Source: Sphingomonas yantingensis
Lineage (GTDB): Bacteria > Pseudomonadota > Alphaproteobacteria > Sphingomonadales > Sphingomonadaceae
Direction of reading: 5' to 3'
DNA: 64,000 bases
Assembly: GCF_014199325.1 (NCBI RefSeq)
Contig: NZ_JACIJJ010000001.1
Span: 558,001-622,000, forward strand
Shown here piece by piece: positions 9,028-17,306 of this stretch. How positions within the stretch are numbered: the stretch's first letter is position 1; the number at the start of each line of letters is the position of its first letter. The position numbers and the translations under genes are program-made. The notes below the pieces were generated by a model, which worked only from the letters and a program-made list of their open reading frames with translations, did no database searches and was not told the origin of the DNA.

Positions 9028-9528
9028 ATGGCCGACAATCCCGCCCCCGCGCTCAAGACGCCGACCGATCTGAAGACCAACGCTGCCAAAACGGTGGCTG
9101 ATGCGCTGAACGGCATCCTGGCCGACAGCTATGCGCTGTACCTCAAGACCAAGAACTTCCACTGGCACGTGTCGGGGCCGCATTTCCGCGACTATCACCT
9201 GATGCTCGATGATCAGGCGGCGCAGATCCTCGCGACCACCGACGCGATTGCCGAGCGGGTGCGCAAGACGGGCAACGTGACGCTGCGCTCGATCGGCGAC
9301 ATTGCTCGGCGTCAGACGATCAAGGACAACGACGCCGACTTCGTGCCCGCCGCCGACATGCTCGCCGAACTGCGCGAGGATAATCTGAAGCTGGTCGAGT
9401 TGCTGCGCGAGGCGAAGGATATCGTCGACGACGCCAAGGACAACGCGACCAGCGGTATCCTCGACGACTGGACCGACCAGGCCGAGGAGCGCGCCTGGTT
9501 CCTGTTCGAAGCCAGCCGCAAGCAGTGA
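9028..9528 (+). CDS. dps: DNA starvation/stationary phase protection protein (ferritin-like Dps)
   Basis: Forms a 12-subunit shell that oxidises and stores iron and protects DNA from hydrogen peroxide. The 166 residues contain the inter-subunit ferroxidase site: His in KNFHWHV, His in YHLMLDD with its following Asp, and Asp/Glu in TTDAIAERV. The ATG at 9028 has GGAGGA ten bases ahead; an upstream in-frame ATG at 8968 lacks a site. A lysine-rich N-terminal tail is short, so DNA binding may be weak. It has its own upstream region and ends against a convergent MFS gene. Confidence 0.95.
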   Translation: MADNPAPALKTPTDLKTNAAKTVADALNGILADSYALYLKTKNFHWHVSGPHFRDYHLMLDDQAAQILATTDAIAERVRKTGNVTLRSIGDIARRQTIKDNDADFVPAADMLAELREDNLKLVELLREAKDIVDDAKDNATSGILDDWTDQAEERAWFLFEASRKQ

Positions 9529-9536
9529 TGGGCGGA

Positions 9537-9561
9537 CGGGGCGCCTGACCTAGTCGCCCCG
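9537..9561. terminator. Hairpin between convergent dps and MFS genes
   Basis: CGGGGCG (9537-9543) pairs with CGCCCCG (9555-9561) around an 11-base loop. It spans the MFS stop codon at 9550 and lies just after dps, a likely bidirectional transcript end. Confidence 0.5.
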
Positions 9562-10740
9562 CACCACCAGCATTAGCGCACCGCCCGACAGCGTCAGCGC
9601 GGCGAGGACGAGGAAAGCGAGCCCGAAGCCCTCCGGCCCCGTCAGCGCCCACGCGATCGGCGGGCCTATGATCGAGGGCGCAGTGTTGGTGAGGTTGAGC
9701 AGGCCGAGGTCGCGACCCCGCCGCCGCACGCTCGGCAGCAACAGCATCGCGAAGCCCGCGTGCAGCGCGGCAAAGACGGCGCTGCCGATCGCGAACACCG
9801 CATATCCGATCGCGCCCGCCAGCCAGTGGACGGCGGTGCCCATCACCACCAGACCCGCCGCCGCTGCCGCTGCCGCCGCGAACAGGATCGCGCGCCGCCG
9901 GCCCGTGCGATCCGACAGCCGCCCCGCGACCAGCGCCGCTGGAATAGCGAGCAGATTGACCAGCGTCAGGAGCTGACCGGTGCGCGCGGCGACGGTGTCC
10001 GACGATGCGCCGTCGGCCACGCCGCGCAGGTAGTAGAAGAGGTAGAGCGCGACGACGTTGCCCGCGATCTGGACGAGCAGCCGCGCGAACCAGGCGGCGG
10101 CCAGATCGCGCGGGCGTGTCGGCGTCGCATCCACCGCTTGCGGCGTGACCGGGACGGCGCGCGCGAACAGGAAGGGCGCGATTAGGAACGCGGCAACCAG
10201 CGGGATGATCGCGAGCCGCAAGCCGATATCGATCGTCGGCATCGCGACCAGCAGCGCAAGGAACGCGGACGCCAGCGGCGCGCCGAACGCGAGCAGGCTG
10301 CTGGCGAAACCGATCTGCCCCTCGGGCACCTCGTCGGCCATGATCGCCAGGAGCGGTGCGATCAGCAGGTTGACCGCAACCTGCACCCCCAGCACCGCGG
10401 CGAGGATACCCGTCGGCGTGTCGGCTAGCGCGATCGATGGATAGGCGAGCATCAGCGCCGCAAGGCCGAAAGTGACCCAGCGCCTGCGCCCGCCGCCGCG
10501 CTCGACCGAGCGATCGCTGGCCCATCCGGCGGCGATGTTGGCGACGCTGGCGGCGATCGCGCCCGCGACGGCGACGATGGTGGCAAGGCCGATCCGTGCA
10601 TCGCCCGCCACCGCCTCGATCCGCATCGGCAGGAGCAGGCTGAACAGCGGCAACCAGGCGATCACTCCGCCCGCACTTGCGACGGCGTACAGCATCAGAA
10701 ACGCAGGGGGTTGTCGAGAAACGGGGGGCGATGCGGCCAT
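9550..10740 (-). CDS. MFS transporter, probably sugar-related
   Basis: A 396-residue inner-membrane carrier with twelve predicted hydrophobic segments. Conserved loop patterns include GWASDRSVERGGGRRRWV after helix 2 and GRLSDRTGRRR in the second half, the duplicated major-facilitator loop. It is transcribed away from the TonB receptor at 10929 and shares with it a 188-base region full of palindromic LacI-type sites. This suggests it moves the substrate of that receptor from periplasm to cytosol. The substrate cannot be read from the sequence. Confidence 0.85.
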   Translation of the reverse strand: MAASPPVSRQPPAFLMLYAVASAGGVIAWLPLFSLLLPMRIEAVAGDARIGLATIVAVAGAIAASVANIAAGWASDRSVERGGGRRRWVTFGLAALMLAYPSIALADTPTGILAAVLGVQVAVNLLIAPLLAIMADEVPEGQIGFASSLLAFGAPLASAFLALLVAMPTIDIGLRLAIIPLVAAFLIAPFLFARAVPVTPQAVDATPTRPRDLAAAWFARLLVQIAGNVVALYLFYYLRGVADGASSDTVAARTGQLLTLVNLLAIPAALVAGRLSDRTGRRRAILFAAAAAAAAGLVVMGTAVHWLAGAIGYAVFAIGSAVFAALHAGFAMLLLPSVRRRGRDLGLLNLTNTAPSIIGPPIAWALTGPEGFGLAFLVLAALTLSGGALMLVVRGD

Positions 10741-10790
10741 GCGCCGCCTTATGCCGCTTGCCTGTTCACGGCCAAGTCCTTCGCATGCAA

Positions 10791-10802
10791 GAGAACGTTC
10801 CC
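10791..10802. promoter_or_regulatory. Candidate LacI-family operator 1 (GAACGTTC core)
   Basis: GAGAACGTTCCC with palindromic core GAACGTTC at 10793-10800, in the divergent region between the MFS and TonB receptor genes. It shares its core with site 3. Confidence 0.6.
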
Positions 10803-10805
10803 ACG

Positions 10806-10817
10806 TTTAGCGCTAAC
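10806..10817. promoter_or_regulatory. Candidate LacI-family operator 2 (TTAGCGCTAA core)
   Basis: A perfect palindrome TTAGCGCTAA (10807-10816) with a central CG, the classic LacI-family operator form. It lies five bases from site 1. Confidence 0.6.
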
Positions 10818-10839
10818 ATCTGCGCTGGCCATGGTCACC

Positions 10840-10845
10840 TTGACA
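10840..10845 (+). promoter_or_regulatory. Candidate -35 element for the receptor operon
   Basis: TTGACA, a consensus -35 hexamer, 84 bases ahead of the receptor start. The matching -10 window (about 10863-10868) is weak and abuts operator 3. Confidence 0.45.
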
Positions 10846-10864
10846 AATCAGGGAAAATCGTCGA

Positions 10865-10878
10865 GTGAACGTTCTCAT
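10865..10878. promoter_or_regulatory. Candidate LacI-family operator 3 (GAACGTTC core)
   Basis: TGAACGTTCTCA with core GAACGTTC at 10867-10874, repeating the core of site 1 at 74 bases distance. It overlaps the expected -10/start area, a position fit for repression. Confidence 0.6.
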
Positions 10879-10928
10879 GAGACGCGCTCCATTGGGATAG
10901 CGCGCGGGTTAAAAGGGGAGGAAAGGGC

Positions 10929-13900
10929 ATGTTGAGCGTCCGTGCTCGTCAGTTTTCGCGATTCGCCGTCGGTGCGTCGCTGATCGTTCTGGGCGGTGTG
11001 CCGTCGATCGCCATGGCGCAGGATGCCGCCGCGACGATGGGTGCCCCCGGACCCTCCGACATTCAGGATGCCGCTCCGGCCGAGGAAGCTGGCGACGATA
11101 TCGTCGTCACGGGCATCCGCGCCTCGCTGCGCGAGGCCGTCGATATCAAGCGCAACGCGCAGGGCGTGGTCGACGCGATCTCGGCCGAGGATATCGGCAA
11201 GTTCCCCGACACCAACCTGGCCGAGTCGCTCCAGCGCATCACCGGCGTGTCGATCGATCGCTCGAACGGCGAGGGTTCGACCGTCACCGTCCGCGGCTTC
11301 GGCCCCGAATACAACCTCGTCACGCTGAACGGTCGTCAGATGCCGACCTCGACGCTGGGCGACGGCGCCAGCGCGCCCAATTCCCGCTCGTTCGACTTCG
11401 CGAACCTCGCGTCCGAGGGCATCGCCGCGGTCGAGGTGTACAAGACCGGCCGCGCCGCGGTGCCGTCGGGCGGCATCGGCTCGACGATCAACATCCGCAC
11501 GCCCCGCCCGCTCGACCGCCCCGGCTTTCGCGGCTCGATCGCCGCGCGCGGCGTGCTCGACACCTCGCGCAACGAGGGCAACCCGATCACCCCCGAAGTG
11601 TCGGGGATCGTGTCCAAGACCTTCGGCGACGACCGTTTCGGTATCGTCCTGTCGGGCACGTACCAGCGCCGCAAGGCGAGCGTGAACTCGGCCAGCGTCG
11701 GCTTCCGCGACGGCTTCCTCGGCTCGGAGAATAACTGGGGCACGTTGCCGCAGAACGGCACGCCGGGGTCGGAGCGGATCACCAACCGCCCGGGTCCGAA
11801 CGACGTCTATGAGATCCCGCAGAGCGCCGCCTACGACCTGCTCGACATCGACCGCGAGCGGATCAACGGCCAGCTCGTGCTTCAGGCAAAGCCGACCGAC
11901 AGCCTGACCGCGACGGTCGACTTCACCTATTCGTCGAACCGGGTCGAGGTGCGCGACAGCAGCGTCGGCATCTGGTTCAACTTCGGCAACACCTCGTCCG
12001 AGTGGACCAACGGCCCCGTCGCCGGCCCGGTTTTCTATTCGGAGCAGTTCGATCCGGGCAAGGACCTGTCCTATTCGCAGTCGCTGACCGCGAACAAGTC
12101 GATCAACAAGTCGCTGGGCGGCAACCTGACCTGGGATGCGCCGGGCGGCGTCACCGTCTCGCTCGATGTCCACCACTCGACCGCGGAATCGAAGCCGACC
12201 AACGATTACGGGTCGAGCACGTCGATCGGCGGCGCGATCTTCGGCGTGCAGTCGCAGCGGATCGACTTCACCGGTGACCTGCCGATCATCAACTACCAGA
12301 TGTATCCGGGGATCGACCCGCTCAACCCGTCGCTCATCACGCCGACGGGCAATGCGTTCCGCAACGCGTATTTCAAGGACACGATCAATCAGGTGCAGCT
12401 TAAGGGTCATTACGACCATGACGGCGGCTTCCTCGACAGCATCGATGCCGGCTTCTCGTTCGTCGACAATCAGGTCCGCTCGGCCTACGGCTTCATCCAG
12501 AACGAGACTTGGGGCGGCGTCGATCCGCGCGGCCAGTCGTTCGGCGCCGCGGCGGTGCCCGACGACTTCTTCAAGCAGGTGACGCTGCCCGACAAGTTCA
12601 AGGGCTTCGACGGGAGCGGCGGGCTGCCGCCGGCGATCTACACCTTCAATTTCGAGCAGATGGCCGAGCTTCTCCGCTCGCAGTACAATATCTGCTCCAA
12701 CCCGCAGACGGGCACGGTCCAGCAGGGCACCTGCCTTGCCAATTACACCGTCGACCGGCGGATCGGCGAGAAGACGATCTCGCCCTTCATCCAGGGCAAT
12801 TTCAGCTTCGACGTGAACGGCAACCCGGCGCACATCATCGCCGGCGTCCGCTACGACCAGACCAACGTCAATTCGTCGGCGCTGGTGCCGATCCCGGTGG
12901 GCACGCGCTGGACCGGCGCCAACGAGTTCGCGCTGATCTATTCGCCCAATTCGGCGTTCACGACGTTCAAGGGCAGCTACGCCAACTGGCTGCCGGCGAT
13001 CGACTTCGACATCGAGCCGGTGCGCAACGTCAAGCTGCGCGCGTCGTACAGCCACACGATCACCCGTGCCGACTATGCCAGCCTTCAGGGCGGGCTGGAG
13101 CTCGGGTCCAACCCGCGTATCGGCGGCGGCACCGGGTCGCTCGGCAACCCCAACCTCGTCCCCTACAAGTCGAAGAACATCGATCTGTCGGCCGAGTGGT
13201 ACTACACCCGCGAAAGCTACATCTCGGTCGGTTATTTCAACAAGGATGTCAGCAACTTCATTGGCACGACCCAGGTAGACCAGTCGGCGTTCGACCTGCG
13301 CAATCCGGGGTCCGGCCCGCGCTATCGCGCGGCGGTCGCGGCGCTCGGCACCACCGATGCGGTGCGCGTGCGCGACTATATCCTGCGCAACTATCCGGGA
13401 TCGTCGCAAGTAACCGGTACGACGCAGGCGGGCGATGCCACGTACCTGACGGGCAACATCAACGGCCTGCCCGAGGACGACCTGTTCAACTTCCAGGTGA
13501 CGCAGCCGTTCAACAGCGATCAGACCGCCAACATCAACGGCTGGGAGTTCGCGATCCAGCATCGCTTCTGGAACACGGGCCTCGGCGTTCTTCTCAACTA
13601 CACGATCGTCAACGGCGATACGCAGTATGACAACGCGCTCGACCCCAATGTCGGCCAGTTCGCGCTGGTCGGGCTGAGCGACACCGCCAATGCCGTCGCC
13701 TACTATGACAAGAACGGCATCCAGGCGCGTATCGCGTACAACTGGCGCGAGGGCTTCTATGCCGGCGGCGCGTTCGATCCGACCTATGTCGAGGATTACG
13801 GCCAGTTCGACGCCAGCGCGAGCTGGGAGTTCGTCAAGGGCCTGACGGTCTTCGCCGAAGGGATCAACATCACGAACTCGAACCGCCGCGGCCATCGCCG

Positions 13901-13973
13901 GTCGGAGAACTTCGTGACCTTCGCGCAACCCGGCTATGCCCGCTATCAGGCTGGCCTGCGGCTGAACTTCTAA
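10929..13973 (+). CDS. TonB-dependent receptor (large, TonB-Xanth-Caul type)
   Basis: An outer-membrane active transporter of 1014 residues. A signal peptide ends near AMA-Q (residue 30); a TonB box DDIVVTG lies near residue 56. The plug domain follows (AEDIGKFPDTNLAESLQRITGVSI, then TVRGFGPEYNLVTLNGR), then a 22-strand barrel ending in the terminal aromatic strand YQAGLRLNF. The length and plug text match the large sphingomonad/caulobacter receptors that import carbohydrates. GGGGAGGAAAGGG precedes the ATG. It heads a co-directional run with two halogenases, SapC, a JmjC protein and LacI, and diverges from an MFS carrier. Confidence 0.93.
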   Translation: MLSVRARQFSRFAVGASLIVLGGVPSIAMAQDAAATMGAPGPSDIQDAAPAEEAGDDIVVTGIRASLREAVDIKRNAQGVVDAISAEDIGKFPDTNLAESLQRITGVSIDRSNGEGSTVTVRGFGPEYNLVTLNGRQMPTSTLGDGASAPNSRSFDFANLASEGIAAVEVYKTGRAAVPSGGIGSTINIRTPRPLDRPGFRGSIAARGVLDTSRNEGNPITPEVSGIVSKTFGDDRFGIVLSGTYQRRKASVNSASVGFRDGFLGSENNWGTLPQNGTPGSERITNRPGPNDVYEIPQSAAYDLLDIDRERINGQLVLQAKPTDSLTATVDFTYSSNRVEVRDSSVGIWFNFGNTSSEWTNGPVAGPVFYSEQFDPGKDLSYSQSLTANKSINKSLGGNLTWDAPGGVTVSLDVHHSTAESKPTNDYGSSTSIGGAIFGVQSQRIDFTGDLPIINYQMYPGIDPLNPSLITPTGNAFRNAYFKDTINQVQLKGHYDHDGGFLDSIDAGFSFVDNQVRSAYGFIQNETWGGVDPRGQSFGAAAVPDDFFKQVTLPDKFKGFDGSGGLPPAIYTFNFEQMAELLRSQYNICSNPQTGTVQQGTCLANYTVDRRIGEKTISPFIQGNFSFDVNGNPAHIIAGVRYDQTNVNSSALVPIPVGTRWTGANEFALIYSPNSAFTTFKGSYANWLPAIDFDIEPVRNVKLRASYSHTITRADYASLQGGLELGSNPRIGGGTGSLGNPNLVPYKSKNIDLSAEWYYTRESYISVGYFNKDVSNFIGTTQVDQSAFDLRNPGSGPRYRAAVAALGTTDAVRVRDYILRNYPGSSQVTGTTQAGDATYLTGNINGLPEDDLFNFQVTQPFNSDQTANINGWEFAIQHRFWNTGLGVLLNYTIVNGDTQYDNALDPNVGQFALVGLSDTANAVAYYDKNGIQARIAYNWREGFYAGGAFDPTYVEDYGQFDASASWEFVKGLTVFAEGINITNSNRRGHRRSENFVTFAQPGYARYQAGLRLNF

Positions 13974-13986
13974 GAGGCCAAGGGGG

Positions 13987-14013
13987 GCGGGGTGGCGTTT
14001 TTCGCTGCCCCGC
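13987..14013 (+). terminator. Strong intercistronic hairpin after the TonB receptor
   Basis: Eleven base pairs (two of them G-U) between GCGGGGTGGCG at 13987-13997 and CGCTGCCCCGC at 14003-14013, with loop TTTTT. There is no U tract after it. It lies between the receptor and halogenase 1, and could lower downstream expression or protect the receptor message from decay. Confidence 0.55.
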
Positions 14014-14045
14014 GGCACAGTCGCGGCGATGAGGAACGGGCGCTC

Positions 14046-15578
14046 GTGTCGGGTTCGGTGAAGCGGATCGTGATCGTCGGCGGCGGCACCGCCGGCTGGC
14101 TGGCCGCCGCGCGCATTGCCGCGGCGGCGCGGCCGGACACGCTGAACGTGACGCTGATCGAGGCGCCCGACATTCCGACGATCGGGGTGGGCGAGGGGAC
14201 GTGGCCGACGATGCGCCGCACGCTCTCGCGCATAGGCATCATCGAGGCCGAGTTCCTGACCGCCTGCGACGCGAGTTTCAAGCAGGGGTCGCGCTTCATC
14301 GGCTGGCGCGACGGGCGCGATGCCTATCACCACCCGTTCACCCCGCCAGTCGAGGGATCGGCGGGCGCGCTCATGGCGGGCTGGGACGGCGAGGGTGCGT
14401 TCGCCGATGCCGTGTGCGCACAGCCGTCGGTGGCCGAGCGCGCGCTTGCCCCGCGCCAGCCGGCGATGCCCGACTATGCCGGGGCGGTGAACTATGCCTA
14501 TCACCTCGATGCGGGGAAGTTCGCAGGCCTGCTGCGCGCCCACGCGACCGAGCGGCTGGGCGTCGTCCACGTCGCCGATCATGTCGAGCATGTGGTGCCG
14601 GGCGAGGGTGACACGATCGCCGCGGTCGCGACTCGTACGAACGGCGACATCGCGGGTGACCTGTTCATCGACTGCACCGGCCATGCCGCGCTGCTGATCG
14701 GGGGGCATTATGGCGTGCCCTTCGTCGACCGGTCGGACGTGCTGTTCAACGACCGCGCGCTGGCGGTGCAGGTGCCCGTCGCGCCCGGATCGCCGATCAC
14801 CGCCGTCACCGACGCGACCGCGCACGAGGCGGGCTGGATCTGGGACATCGGCCTGCCGACGCGGCGCGGGGTCGGATGCGTCTATGCGTCCGCGCATATG
14901 AGCGACGATTGCGCGGCGGCGGTGCTGACCGATTATCTGCGCCGCACCGCGCCCGATTGCGATCCGGCGGCACTGTCGTTCCGCCAGCTTCAGTTCCGGT
15001 CGGGGCATCGCGAGCGATTCTGGGTCGGCAACTGTCTGGCCATCGGCCTCTCGGCGGGGTTCCTCGAACCGCTGGAGGCCTCCGCGATCGTGCTGATCGA
15101 GCTGAGCCTCGACGCGCTGGTCGAGGATTTTCCGGCCGATCGCGCCGCGATGGCGGGGGCGGCACGGCGGTTCGATGCGCGCTTCCGCCAGCGGTGGGAC
15201 CGGATCGTCGCGTTCCTCAAGCTGCACTACGCGCTGAGCGAGCGGCAGGGGCCCTATTGGCAGGCGCATCGTGACCCCGCGAGCGTGCCGGGCGACCTAG
15301 CAGAGATGCTGACCCGCTGGCAGCACCGCGCGCCGATGCCGAGCGACTTCGAAGCGGTGGACGAGCTGTTCCCCGCTGCCAGCCATCAGTACGTCCTCTA
15401 TGGCATGGGTGCGCCCGTGCCCCCGCCGCCCGCGATGCGGGTCGAGGACGAGACGGCGGTCGCCGAGCGGATGGCACAGCTTCGCCAGCGCGCGCGCACG
15501 CTGACCGCCAGCCTGCCCACGAACCGCACCTATCTCGACAATCTGGCGGCCCGGCCGCTTCTCAAGGAAGCACGCTGA
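14046..15578 (+). CDS. Flavin-dependent tryptophan halogenase family protein 1
   Basis: A FAD enzyme of the PrnA/RebH fold, 510 residues. The FAD-binding GGGTAGW starts at residue 12, the halogenase-type lysine is in DASFKQG (residue 79) and the glutamate is in FLEPLEASAI. The halogenase signature WxWxIP is altered to WIWDIGLP. The GTG at 14046 is chosen because GAGGAAC precedes it and it places the Rossmann motif as in PrnA. A more upstream GTG (13992) lies inside a strong hairpin. It overlaps sapC by one base. Family members near TonB receptors need not act on free tryptophan; the substrate is unknown. Confidence 0.82.
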   Translation: MSGSVKRIVIVGGGTAGWLAAARIAAAARPDTLNVTLIEAPDIPTIGVGEGTWPTMRRTLSRIGIIEAEFLTACDASFKQGSRFIGWRDGRDAYHHPFTPPVEGSAGALMAGWDGEGAFADAVCAQPSVAERALAPRQPAMPDYAGAVNYAYHLDAGKFAGLLRAHATERLGVVHVADHVEHVVPGEGDTIAAVATRTNGDIAGDLFIDCTGHAALLIGGHYGVPFVDRSDVLFNDRALAVQVPVAPGSPITAVTDATAHEAGWIWDIGLPTRRGVGCVYASAHMSDDCAAAVLTDYLRRTAPDCDPAALSFRQLQFRSGHRERFWVGNCLAIGLSAGFLEPLEASAIVLIELSLDALVEDFPADRAAMAGAARRFDARFRQRWDRIVAFLKLHYALSERQGPYWQAHRDPASVPGDLAEMLTRWQHRAPMPSDFEAVDELFPAASHQYVLYGMGAPVPPPPAMRVEDETAVAERMAQLRQRARTLTASLPTNRTYLDNLAARPLLKEAR

Positions 15579-16285
15579 TGGCCAACCACGCGATCCTCGA
15601 CCCCGAACGCCACCGCGACCTGCGCGTCGCCGCCGGCTATGGCGCGGGATACGGCGACACGCTGATGAGCGCGATCGCCGTCCCCGACGAGTTTCGGCGG
15701 GTGCAGAACGACTATCCGATCCTGTTCCGCCACGACCTCGAGGCTGATCGCTTCGACGCGCTGGCGATGTTCGGGTTCGAGGGGGGCGAGAACCTGTATC
15801 TCGACGGCGATCGCTGGGATGCCGGTGCGCTGCCGCTGTCGGTCGAGATCCGACCGTTCCTGATCGGCCGAACGGCGCAAGGGCAGGGGCAGGTGCATCT
15901 CGACCTCGACAGCCCGCGGATCGACCCGACGGGCGTGCGCGTGTTCGACGAGGAGGGCGCGCCGACACCCTATCTGGAGGCGGTGATCGAGAAGCTGCGC
16001 GCGCTCGACACCGGCCACCACCGCGCGGCCGAGTTCTTTGCCGCGTTGAAGCGCCACGACCTGCTCGAACCTCTGACGCTCGACGTGACGCTGGCCGACG
16101 GGGCGCGCCACCGGCTGATCGGCTATCACGTGATCGACGAGGCGAAGCTGGCGAGACTCGACGACGCCAGCGTCGCCGAACTGCACCGCGAAGGGCATCT
16201 GATGCCGATCTTCATGGCGCTCGCGTCGCTCACCAACCTCTCCGGCCTGATCGCACGCAAGAACCGGCGGAGCGGCCATGGCTGA
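15578..16285 (+). CDS. SapC family protein
   Basis: A 235-residue protein of the SapC family, named for an S-layer associated gene; its biochemical role is unknown. It has no signal peptide or membrane segment. Recognisable text includes YPILFRHD, FGFEGGENLY, RPFLIGR and the C-terminal GHLMPIFMALASLTNLSGLIARKN. Its start overlaps the halogenase 1 stop by one base and its end overlaps the JmjC gene by eight bases, so the genes are translationally coupled. SapC is a regular partner of halogenase-like genes beside TonB receptors in sphingomonads and xanthomonads. Confidence 0.85.
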   Translation: MANHAILDPERHRDLRVAAGYGAGYGDTLMSAIAVPDEFRRVQNDYPILFRHDLEADRFDALAMFGFEGGENLYLDGDRWDAGALPLSVEIRPFLIGRTAQGQGQVHLDLDSPRIDPTGVRVFDEEGAPTPYLEAVIEKLRALDTGHHRAAEFFAALKRHDLLEPLTLDVTLADGARHRLIGYHVIDEAKLARLDDASVAELHREGHLMPIFMALASLTNLSGLIARKNRRSGHG

Positions 16286-17306
16286 GGCCGACCCCGCCAT
16301 CACTGCCGCGCTGCCCGCGGTGCGGGAAGTCGAGGCGCGCGACGCCGCGACGCTCGACCGCCTGCTGGCCGAGGCGGAGGCGCCGTTCGTCGTTCGCGGC
16401 CTCGTGGCCGACTGGCCGCTGGTACAGGCGGGGCAGCGCTCGGCAGGCGAAGCGCGGGCGTATGTGCTCGCCCATGCAAGGCAGTGCGCGTTCCCGGTGT
16501 CGGTGGGCGGAGCGGCGGACGGGCGCCTGTTCTACGATGCGGCCATGGCGATGAACTTCCGCATGATGAATGCCGGGCTCGCCGAAATCTTCGCGCGGAT
16601 CGCGGAGGGCGAGGCGAGCGGCGGCGGGCCGGCGATCTATCTCGGCTCGATCGACCTTCACGACTATTTCGACGGGCTGCACGCCGCCAACCATGTCGAC
16701 CTCGGCGAGCGGGCGGCGCTGGCGAGCATCTGGATCGGCACGCGGACACGCATCGCCGCGCATAACGACGTACCGCACAACCTCGCCTGCGTCGCCGCGG
16801 GCCGCCGCCGCTTCACGCTGTTCCCGCGCGATCAGTTCACGAATCTCTATCTCGGCCCGGTCGACAATACGCCCGCCGGCCGCGCGATCAGCATGGTCGA
16901 CCTCCACGCGCCGGACCTCGACCGCTTCCCGCGCTTCGCCGATGCGCTGGCCGCAGCGACCGTCGCCGATCTGGAGCCGGGCGATGCGATCCATATCCCG
17001 GCGCTCTGGTGGCACCATGTCGAGGCGCTCGATCCGTTCAACATCCTCGTCAACTACTGGTGGCGCGAGAGCCCGCGCTGGCTAGGGCATCCGCAGGACG
17101 CGCTCAACCACGCGCTGCTGGCGATTCGCGACCTGCCCGACGACGAAAAGGCACACTGGCGGCAGATGTTCGATCACTATGTCTTCGGCGACCGCGAGGC
17201 AGCGGCCGCGCATATCCCGGCGAGCGCACGCGGCGTGCTCGATCCGCTGACGCCCGAAACGGCGGGGCGGCTGCGCGCCTATCTCCTCCGGCAGCTCAGC
17301 CGATGA
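16278..17306 (+). CDS. Cupin-like/JmjC domain protein
   Basis: A 342-residue protein of the cupin_8 (JmjC, FIH-like) family, Fe(II)/2-oxoglutarate-dependent hydroxylases in characterised members. The iron site H-x-D...H is visible as HND in IAAHNDVPHN and the second His in WWHHVEAL, with the beta-barrel strand GRRRFTLFPRDQ between them. The gene overlaps sapC upstream and halogenase 2 downstream (ATGA). FIH-type enzymes hydroxylate proteins or small molecules; the target here is unknown, but the tight coupling to two halogenases suggests a joint modification step. Confidence 0.85.
   Translation: MAEADPAITAALPAVREVEARDAATLDRLLAEAEAPFVVRGLVADWPLVQAGQRSAGEARAYVLAHARQCAFPVSVGGAADGRLFYDAAMAMNFRMMNAGLAEIFARIAEGEASGGGPAIYLGSIDLHDYFDGLHAANHVDLGERAALASIWIGTRTRIAAHNDVPHNLACVAAGRRRFTLFPRDQFTNLYLGPVDNTPAGRAISMVDLHAPDLDRFPRFADALAAATVADLEPGDAIHIPALWWHHVEALDPFNILVNYWWRESPRWLGHPQDALNHALLAIRDLPDDEKAHWRQMFDHYVFGDREAAAAHIPASARGVLDPLTPETAGRLRAYLLRQLSR

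Noticed and set aside
10875..15269. A 1464-codon open frame on the minus strand across the receptor and halogenase 1
   Set aside because: It is antisense to two well-supported genes, has an Arg/Val/Asp/Gly-rich low-complexity product with no domain, and reflects the lack of stop codons opposite GC-rich coding DNA.
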